Shown here piece by piece: positions 12,917 through 17,810 of a stretch of DNA of 17,810 nucleotides. The DNA lies in contig JAWVEV010000156.1 of assembly GCA_033856535.1 (NCBI GenBank), forward strand, positions 1 through 17,810, read 5' to 3'. Origin of the DNA: JAWVEV01 sp033856535 (GTDB lineage: Bacteria; Actinomycetota; Thermoleophilia; Miltoncostaeales; Miltoncostaeaceae). Position 1 is the first letter of the stretch. Each line of letters begins with the position of its first letter. A program made the translations under genes and the position numbers. The notes beneath the pieces were generated by a model, which was given only the letters and a program-made list of their open reading frames with translations, was not told the DNA's origin and did not search any database.

Positions 12917-15484
12917 ATGACGACAAACGAGATCCGCCGGCGCTTCCGGGAGTACTTCGAGCGCCAGGGCCACAAGCCGCTGCCCTCCGCCTCGCTCATC
13001 CCGTACGAGGACGACCCCTCGGTCCTCCTCACGATCGCGGGCATGCAGCCGCTGAAGGCGTACTTCCTCGGCGCCGCCGAGCCGCCGGCGCGGCGCCTGA
13101 CCAGCTGCCAGAAGTGCTTCCGCACGAACGACATCGACCAGGTCGGGCACACGGCCCGCCACCTGACCTTCTTCGAGATGCTCGGCAACTTCTCGATCGG
13201 GGACTATTTCAAGCACGACGCGATCGCCTTCGGGTACGAGCTCTCGACCGAGGTCTTCGGGCTGGACCCCGAGAAGATCTGGATCACGGTCTTCGAGGGC
13301 ATGGAGGGCGTGCCCGCCGACGAGGAGGCCATCGAGCGCTGGGTCGAGGTGGGCATCCCCCGCGAGCGGATCCAGCGGCTGGGCGAGTCCGAGAACTTCT
13401 GGAAGGCGGGTCCCACGGGGCCCTGCGGCCCCAACACCGAGCTCTACCTCGACCGCGGGCCGGCCTTCGGCCCGGACGGCGGCCCGGCGACGGGCAGCGA
13501 CCGCTTCCTCGAGTACTGGAACCTGGTCTTCATGCAGTACGACCGGGCCGAGGACGGCTCGCTGACCCCCCTGCCGGCCAAGAGCGTGGACACGGGCGCG
13601 GGCCTGGAGCGCATCGCCGCGATCCTCCAGGACGTCCCGGCGGTGTTCGAGACCGACGCCTTCCGGCCGCTGATCGACTGGGCCGAGGCCGCCAGCGGCC
13701 GCCGCTACGGCGCCGACGCGCGCGACGACCGGGCCCTGCGGGTGCTGGCCGACCACGGCCGCGCCATGACCTTCCTCACCGCCGACGGCGTGCGGCCGGC
13801 CAACGAGGGCCGCGGCTACGTGCTGCGCCGGATCATCCGGCGCGCCGTGAGCGAGGCCGGTCAGCTGGGGCTGGACCCGGACGCCGTCGCCGGCCTGACC
13901 GAGCCGGTCGTCGCCGGCTGGGGCGACGCCTACCCGGAGCTGGTCTCCCAGGCGAGCGCGGTCCGCGAGACGATCGCGGCCGAGGCCGAGCAGTTCGCCC
14001 GCACGCTCACCCAGGGCCGGCGCCTGCTGGCCGAGGTGATCGAGCGCTCGAGCGGCACCGGCCGGATCTCGGGCGACGACGCCTTCCGGCTCTACGACAC
14101 CTACGGCTTCCCGCTCGACCTGACCCTCGAGGCCGCCGGCGACGCCGGCCTCGAGACCGACACGGCGGCGTTCGAGCGGCTCATGACCGAGCAGCGCGAG
14201 CGCTCCCGCGGCGGCGCCGGGCGCAACGGCGACGCGCCGGACCTGGCGGCCCGGGCCGCGACGCTCGCGGGCTCCGCCGCGCCGACGGAGTTCGTGGGCT
14301 ACGAGGCCCTGGAGGCCGAGACCCGCGTGAGCGCCTACGAGGAGATCGGGGACGGCTCGGCCCTGCTCAAGCTCGAGCGCTCGCCGTTCTACCCCCAGGG
14401 CGGCGGCCAGATCTCGGACGGCGGCACGATCGCCGGCGACGGCGGGAGCGTCGAGGTGGTCGACGTCCTGCGCCTCGGCGACGACCAGGTGCTGCACGTG
14501 CGCCCCGGCGGGGTGCTGCGCGCCGGCGCCGAGGTCCGCGCGACGGTGCCCTCCGGCGTCCGCCACGCCACCCAGGCCAACCACACGGCCACGCACATCC
14601 TCAACTGGGCGCTCCGCGAGCGCCTGGGCGCCGGGGTGCGCCAGGCCGGCTCGTACGTGGGCCCGGACAAGCTGCGCTTCGACTTCACGCACACCGGACG
14701 GGTCCCGCCGGAGGAGCTCGAGCAGATCGAGCGGATGGTGAACCGGCGCGTGGCCGAGGACGACCCGGTCACCTGGACCGTCATGGCCCGTGACGAGGCC
14801 GATGCGCGCGGTGCGATGGGCCTGTTCGAGGAGAAGTACGGCGAGCGCGTGCGCGTGCTCGAGACCGGTGGGTACTCGAAGGAGCTCTGCGGCGGCACGC
14901 ACGTCGCGCGCACCGGCGAGATCGGGCCCTTCAAGATCGTCAGCGAGGCCAGCACGGGCGCCGGCGCCCGGCGCATCGAGGCCGTCACCGGGCTCGGCGC
15001 GCTGGAGTGGTTCCGCGGCCGCGAGCGGGCGCTGGTGGAGGAGCTCGAGGCCCGCGACGCGCGCATCAAGGCGCTCGAGGCCGAGCTGAAGCGGGCCCGC
15101 GCCGGGCGGGTGGACGTCGCGGCGCTCGCGGCCGAGGCCACCGAGGCGGACGGCGTCCGGGTCCTGGCGCGCAGGATCGAGGCCGGCGACATGGACGAGC
15201 TCCTGTCGCTCTCGGACCGGCTCAAGCAGGCGCTCGGCCCGGGGGCCGCGGTGGTGCTGGGCGCCGCGATCGACGGGAAGGCCATGGTGGTCGCCAACTT
15301 CGGCGACGCCGCGCTGGCCGCGGGCCTGTCGGCCGCCGACGTGGTGCGCGAGGTCGCACCGATCGTCGACGGGGGCGGCGGCGGCAAGCCCGGGATGGCC
15401 CGGGCCGGGGGCAAGGACCCGGGACGCATCGACGAGGCCCTCGCCGCCGCCGAGCAACGGATCCTGGCCGCGCCCACGGCGTGA
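12917..15484 (+). CDS. alaS: Alanyl-tRNA synthetase
   Basis: An 855-residue AlaRS that charges tRNA-Ala. The class II catalytic core (about 1-240) shows CQKCFRTNDIDQVG, TFFEMLGNFSIGDYF (about 85-99), GPTGPCGPNTELY and EYWNLVFMQY. The tRNA-recognition region contains ANEGRGYVLRRIIRRAV. The editing domain carries both zinc/catalytic motifs, HTATH (556-560) and CGGTH (658-662), so it should clear mischarged Ser and Gly. The C-Ala domain at the end has a helical arm (ARDARIKALEAELKRA) and a Gly-rich GGGGGKPGMARAGGKD stretch. Length is normal. ATG 12917 gives the family N-terminus TTNEIRRRFREYFE. The stop TGA overlaps the ruvX start as GTGA, making it the first gene of a four-gene operon. Confidence 0.98.
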   Translation: MTTNEIRRRFREYFERQGHKPLPSASLIPYEDDPSVLLTIAGMQPLKAYFLGAAEPPARRLTSCQKCFRTNDIDQVGHTARHLTFFEMLGNFSIGDYFKHDAIAFGYELSTEVFGLDPEKIWITVFEGMEGVPADEEAIERWVEVGIPRERIQRLGESENFWKAGPTGPCGPNTELYLDRGPAFGPDGGPATGSDRFLEYWNLVFMQYDRAEDGSLTPLPAKSVDTGAGLERIAAILQDVPAVFETDAFRPLIDWAEAASGRRYGADARDDRALRVLADHGRAMTFLTADGVRPANEGRGYVLRRIIRRAVSEAGQLGLDPDAVAGLTEPVVAGWGDAYPELVSQASAVRETIAAEAEQFARTLTQGRRLLAEVIERSSGTGRISGDDAFRLYDTYGFPLDLTLEAAGDAGLETDTAAFERLMTEQRERSRGGAGRNGDAPDLAARAATLAGSAAPTEFVGYEALEAETRVSAYEEIGDGSALLKLERSPFYPQGGGQISDGGTIAGDGGSVEVVDVLRLGDDQVLHVRPGGVLRAGAEVRATVPSGVRHATQANHTATHILNWALRERLGAGVRQAGSYVGPDKLRFDFTHTGRVPPEELEQIERMVNRRVAEDDPVTWTVMARDEADARGAMGLFEEKYGERVRVLETGGYSKELCGGTHVARTGEIGPFKIVSEASTGAGARRIEAVTGLGALEWFRGRERALVEELEARDARIKALEAELKRARAGRVDVAALAAEATEADGVRVLARRIEAGDMDELLSLSDRLKQALGPGAAVVLGAAIDGKAMVVANFGDAALAAGLSAADVVREVAPIVDGGGGGKPGMARAGGKDPGRIDEALAAAEQRILAAPTA

Positions 15485-15876
15485 AGGTCCTCGCGCTCGA
15501 CCACGGGCCGGCGCGGACCGGGGTCGCGGTGAGCGATCCCACCGGCACCATCGCCCGCCCGCTGCCGGCGATCCTGCGGGTCGACTCGCCCGAGGGCACG
15601 GCGCAGCTGGACCGGCTGATCGCCGAGGAGGCGCCCGAGCGCATCCTCGTGGGCGATCCCAAGGGCCTCTCGGGCGCCCGGGGCGCCCAGGCGCGGTCGG
15701 CGGGGGGCTTCGCGGCGCGGCTGCGATCCCGGGTCGCCGCGCCGGTCGAGCTCGTCGACGAGCGGCTGACCACGGTCGAGGCGGGCCGGCGGCGCTCCGA
15801 GAGCGGCGCCCGCGCCGACCTCGACAGCCTTGCGGCCTGCGTGCTCCTGGAGGGCTACCTGGCGAGCCGCCGGTGA
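15481..15876 (+). CDS. ruvX: Holliday junction resolvase-like / pre-16S rRNA nuclease RuvX (YqgF)
   Basis: A 131-residue RNase H-fold protein of the RuvX/YqgF family, which trims the 5' end of 16S rRNA and is also proposed to act on recombination junctions. The three acidic positions are in place: Asp7 in LALDHGPARTGVAVSD, the Asp/Glu in VDERLTTVEA (about 91-100), and Asp in LDSLAACVLLEGYL near the C-terminus. The middle loop reads VGDPKGLSGARG, where most members have a VGLP motif, a mild departure. The GTG start overlaps the alaS stop by 4 bases, and its own stop overlaps mltG in the same way. Length is slightly below the usual 135-150. Confidence 0.93.
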   Translation: MKVLALDHGPARTGVAVSDPTGTIARPLPAILRVDSPEGTAQLDRLIAEEAPERILVGDPKGLSGARGAQARSAGGFAARLRSRVAAPVELVDERLTTVEAGRRRSESGARADLDSLAACVLLEGYLASRR

Positions 15877-16733
15877 GCGGATCGCGGGGCGGCGACCGCC
15901 ACCGCCGCCACGGCCCCGACGGAGGGCGCCGGACGCTCCTCTGGCTGGGCGTCTTCGCGGTGATGGGCCTCGCGGTGATCGGGGCCGTGCTCGCGGCCTC
16001 GCGCGACGAGCCGCCGCCGCCTCCTCCGACCGACACCACCCCGGCCCTCACGATCACCTTCCCCGAGGGCCTGCGCCGCGAGGACATGGCGCGGATCGTT
16101 GCCGACAAGACCGGCATCTCGCCGCGCCGCTACCTGGAGCTGACGGCGCCGAGCACGCGCGGGGCGCGCCTGGCCGGGCGCGGCGAGCCGACCTCGCTCG
16201 AGGGCTTCCTCTTTCCGGCGACCTACGAGTACACGCCGGAGACCACCGCGGCCGAGCTGGTGCAGAAGCAGCTCGACGCCTACGAGGACCGCACCTCGCG
16301 GATCGACTACCGCTTCGCGCGGTCCAAGAACCTCACGAAGTACGACGTGCTGATCATCGCCTCGATGATCGAGCGCGAGGTGCAGCTGGCCTCCGAGCGG
16401 CCGCTGGTGGCGAGCGTGATCTACAACCGGCTGAAGGCGGGGATGGCGCTCGGCATCGACGCGACGGTCCAGTACGCCCTGGGGGAGTGGAAGCCCGACC
16501 TGACGGTCTCGGACCTCCAGATCGACTCGCCGTACAACACGCGCCGCTACCCCGGCCTGCCGCCCGGGCCGATCGCGAGCCCCGGCGAGGCAAGCCTGCG
16601 CGCCGCGGCGCACCCCAAGACCACCGACTTCCTCTACTACGTGGCCCGCAACGACGGCTCGGGCGGCCACTACTTCGCGCGGACCGACGCCGAGCACCAG
16701 GCCAACATCGCCCGGGCGCGGGCGAACGGATGA
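15873..16733 (+). CDS. mltG: Endolytic murein transglycosylase MltG (YceG-like)
   Basis: A 286-residue inner-membrane protein that cleaves nascent peptidoglycan strands and is thought to set glycan length. A basic His/Arg/Gly-rich cytoplasmic tail precedes one membrane helix (about 20-43), then a Pro-rich linker (PPPPPPTDTT) and a LysM-like subdomain (FPEGLRREDMARIVADKTG). The catalytic domain shows IIASMIEREVQ with the catalytic Glu, VIYNRLKAGMALGIDATVQYAL, and SPYNTRRYPGLPPGPIASPG followed by AAAHPKTTDFLYYVARND. It is about 50-100 residues shorter than typical MltG, mainly in the N-terminal part. The start is GTG 15873, overlapping the ruvX stop; the stop overlaps aroE as ATGA. Confidence 0.95.
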   Translation: MSGSRGGDRHRRHGPDGGRRTLLWLGVFAVMGLAVIGAVLAASRDEPPPPPPTDTTPALTITFPEGLRREDMARIVADKTGISPRRYLELTAPSTRGARLAGRGEPTSLEGFLFPATYEYTPETTAAELVQKQLDAYEDRTSRIDYRFARSKNLTKYDVLIIASMIEREVQLASERPLVASVIYNRLKAGMALGIDATVQYALGEWKPDLTVSDLQIDSPYNTRRYPGLPPGPIASPGEASLRAAAHPKTTDFLYYVARNDGSGGHYFARTDAEHQANIARARANG

Positions 16734-17554
16734 GCATCGACGCCCGCACCCGCGTGGCCGGGATCATCGGGTGGCCGGTGGGGCACTCGCTGTCGCCCGC
16801 GATGCACAACGCGGCCTTCGCGGCCCTCGGCCTGAACTGGCTCTACGGCGCCTTCCCGGTGCCCCCGGCGCGGGTCGAGGAGGCGGTGCGGGGGCTGGCC
16901 GCCGCCGGCGTCGCCGGCCTGAACGTGACCATCCCCCACAAGCAGGCCGTGCTCGCGGCGTGCTCGCGGGTCTCGGAGGCGGTCGCCGCGATCGGGGCGG
17001 CCAACACCCTGATCCCGGACGGCGACGGCGGCTTCCACGCCGAGAACACCGACGCCGCGGGCTTCCTGCGGGCGCTGGACGAGGCCGGCACCCCGAGCCT
17101 CGACGGGGCCGACGTGCTGGTGGTGGGCGCCGGCGGCGCGGCGCGGGCGGTGGTCTTCGCGCTCGGGACGCGCGGGGCGCGGGTGCGCGTGGCCAACCGG
17201 ACGCCGGAGCGGGCCGCCGAGCTGGGCGAGACCGTGCCGTTCGAGCGGGCCGCGCTCGATCGCGCGGCGGCCGGGTGCGCGCTGGTGGTCAACGCGACCA
17301 GCCTCGGGTTGGAGGACGGCCTCGTGCCCGGGGAACTGCCGTTGGACGGGCTCGGCCCCGGCCAGGCGGTGGCCGACATCGTCTACAAGCCCGGCGGGAC
17401 CGCCTGGCTCGCCGCGGCCGGCGCGCGCGGCGCTCGGACCGTGGACGGCCTGGCGATGCTGCTCCACCAGGGCGCGGCCGCGTTCGCGGCCTGGACCGGT
17501 CAGGAGCCGCCGATCGCGGTCATGCGGGCGGCGCTGGAGGGTGCGCGGGCCTGA
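16730..17554 (+). CDS. aroE: Shikimate 5-dehydrogenase
   Basis: A 274-residue AroE that reduces 3-dehydroshikimate to shikimate with NADPH in the aromatic amino acid pathway. Substrate domain: GWPVGHSLSPAMHNAAF (about 14-30), NVTIPHK with the catalytic Lys (about 64-70), AANTL and the Asp of ENTDAAGF (about 103-110). Cofactor domain: VVGAGGAARAVVFAL (about 129-143), then ANRTPERA in the position that selects NADP, NATSLGL, DIVYKP, and DGLAMLLHQGAAAFAAWTG with the conserved Gln. All key residues are intact and the length is normal. It starts within the mltG stop and ends one base before a strong hairpin, so it is the last gene of the alaS operon. Confidence 0.97.
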   Translation: MSIDARTRVAGIIGWPVGHSLSPAMHNAAFAALGLNWLYGAFPVPPARVEEAVRGLAAAGVAGLNVTIPHKQAVLAACSRVSEAVAAIGAANTLIPDGDGGFHAENTDAAGFLRALDEAGTPSLDGADVLVVGAGGAARAVVFALGTRGARVRVANRTPERAAELGETVPFERAALDRAAAGCALVVNATSLGLEDGLVPGELPLDGLGPGQAVADIVYKPGGTAWLAAAGARGARTVDGLAMLLHQGAAAFAAWTGQEPPIAVMRAALEGARA

Positions 17555-17590
17555 CGGACGCCCCTCCGCCGGCCCCGGCGGAAGCGTCCG
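17555..17590 (+). terminator. Two-tier terminator hairpin after aroE
   Basis: An outer 7-bp stem (CGGACGC at 17555-17561, GCGTCCG at 17584-17590) encloses an inner 7-bp stem (TCCGCCG at 17565-17571, CGGCGGA at 17576-17582) with a 4-nt loop. It starts directly after the aroE stop. No T-run follows. Confidence 0.65.
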
Positions 17591-17591
17591 C

Positions 17592-17597
17592 TATCGT
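17592..17597 (+). promoter_or_regulatory. Possible -10 box of the right-edge gene
   Basis: TATCGT directly follows the terminator hairpin and matches TANNNT. A start near 17604 would give a leader of about 65-70 nt that contains the hairpin at 17602-17637. No -35 box is visible, as that position lies within the terminator stem. Confidence 0.35.
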
Positions 17598-17601
17598 GGA
17601 T

Positions 17602-17666
17602 TTCCCAGCCCGCCGCGGTTTTTTGCCGCGGTGGGAAGATCGCGCCGCGACCGGTCGATGAAGACC
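17602..17666 (+). ncRNA. Structured 5' leader with alternative hairpins
   Basis: Form A pairs TTCCCA (17602-17607) with TGGGAA (17632-17637) around an inner CCGCGG/CCGCGG stem (17613-17618, 17626-17631) and a T6G loop, with a 5-nt bulge. Form B extends the inner stem to 10 bp (17609-17618 with 17626-17635, one G-U pair) and frees TTCCCA. A further 4-bp hairpin GGTC/GACC (17653-17656, 17663-17666) lies close to the start codon. It resembles no riboswitch class I know. Confidence 0.35.
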
Positions 17667-17674
17667 CCGTGAGT

Positions 17675-17810
17675 ATGTTCTCGAAGCGCCCGCATCCGGA
17701 GCGGGCGACCCCTCCCGCGATGCCGGCCCGCCGGCAGATCGGCGCGGGCACGCCCCAGGGGCCGGCCGGCGACGGGGCCGGGGGCGCGACCCCGCCGCCC
17801 CCGCCGGGCC
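17675..17810 (+). CDS. N-terminal fragment of an unidentified protein (cut by window edge)
   Basis: An open frame from ATG 17675 runs to the window end (45 codons). A GTG two codons upstream at 17669 is an alternative start. It begins MFSKRPHPERATPPAMPARR and continues into a Gly/Ala/Pro-rich, probably disordered stretch ending in a poly-Pro run. No domain can be recognised. In related Actinobacteria the gene after aroE is often a type IV pilus or type II secretion ATPase (PilB/GspE-like), and such proteins may have a variable N-terminal tail, but nothing visible here proves this. No Shine-Dalgarno site precedes either start. Confidence 0.5.
   Translation, partial: MFSKRPHPERATPPAMPARRQIGAGTPQGPAGDGAGGATPPPPPG

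Noticed and set aside
12866..16117. A 1083-residue open frame on the minus strand opposite alaS, ruvX and mltG
   Set aside because: It is a by-product of high third-position G+C; the sequence is Arg/Gly/Ala/His-rich without domains, and the opposite strand carries complete recognisable genes.
17598..17674. A c-di-GMP (GEMM) or other known riboswitch before a possible pilus gene
   Set aside because: The conserved core sequences of those classes are absent; only hairpin structure is seen.
1..17810. CRISPR array, insertion sequence, prophage, toxin-antitoxin pair or rRNA
   Set aside because: No regularly spaced repeats, transposase or integrase motifs, terminal repeats or rRNA-like sequence were seen on either strand.

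Overview
This 17.8 kb window of very GC-rich DNA (roughly three quarters G+C by eye) comes from a bacterial chromosome, most likely a deep-branching actinobacterium of the Thermoleophilia type (Solirubrobacterales or Gaiellales relatives). The reasons are the base composition, the gene order DUF948 / small membrane protein / alaS / ruvX / mltG / aroE that is typical of Actinobacteria, frequent GTG starts, 4-base start/stop overlaps and several leaderless-looking promoters. The lineage is an inference; no rRNA or other marker is present. I see no CRISPR array, insertion sequence, prophage gene or intact RNA gene.

Layout. (1) 1-2385, minus strand: two translationally coupled ABC exporter half-transporters; the second is cut by the left edge. 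(2) 2456-6786, plus strand: a compact run of glutamate formimidoyltransferase (ftcD), a small two-helix membrane protein, histidyl-tRNA synthetase (hisS) and aspartyl-tRNA synthetase (aspS). A perfect palindrome carrying both stop codons separates aspS from the convergent gene. (3) 6802-9557, minus strand: an SDR oxidoreductase, a GSCFA-family SGNH-like protein with an N-terminal beta-sandwich module, and a small winged-helix-like protein. (4) 9558-9806: a stretch of lower G+C without a convincing gene. (5) 9819-12869, plus strand: a thioredoxin-fold lipoprotein without the redox cysteines, then an IscU-MnmA fusion, a DUF948 protein, a small membrane protein and an IsdG/MhuD-like haem-degrading monooxygenase. 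(6) 12917-17554, plus strand: alaS, ruvX, mltG and aroE, joined by stop/start overlaps and closed by a strong hairpin. (7) 17591-17810: a possible promoter, a structured leader and the start of an unidentified gene.

The most interesting object is the gene at 10387-11868. An IscU-type Fe-S scaffold domain is fused in frame to the tRNA 2-thiouridine synthase MnmA. The scaffold keeps the first two cluster cysteines and the Asp and His, but has Gly where the third cysteine should be. The MnmA half carries an NPCxxCN motif plus the distal catalytic cysteine. This suggests a self-contained arrangement in which the scaffold passes an Fe-S cluster, or sulfur, to the thiolase within one polypeptide.

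Three genes here are used to make aminoacyl-tRNA (hisS, aspS, alaS) and one to modify tRNA (mnmA). The aroE end adds cell-wall and aromatic metabolism (mltG, aroE) and Holliday-junction/rRNA processing (ruvX).
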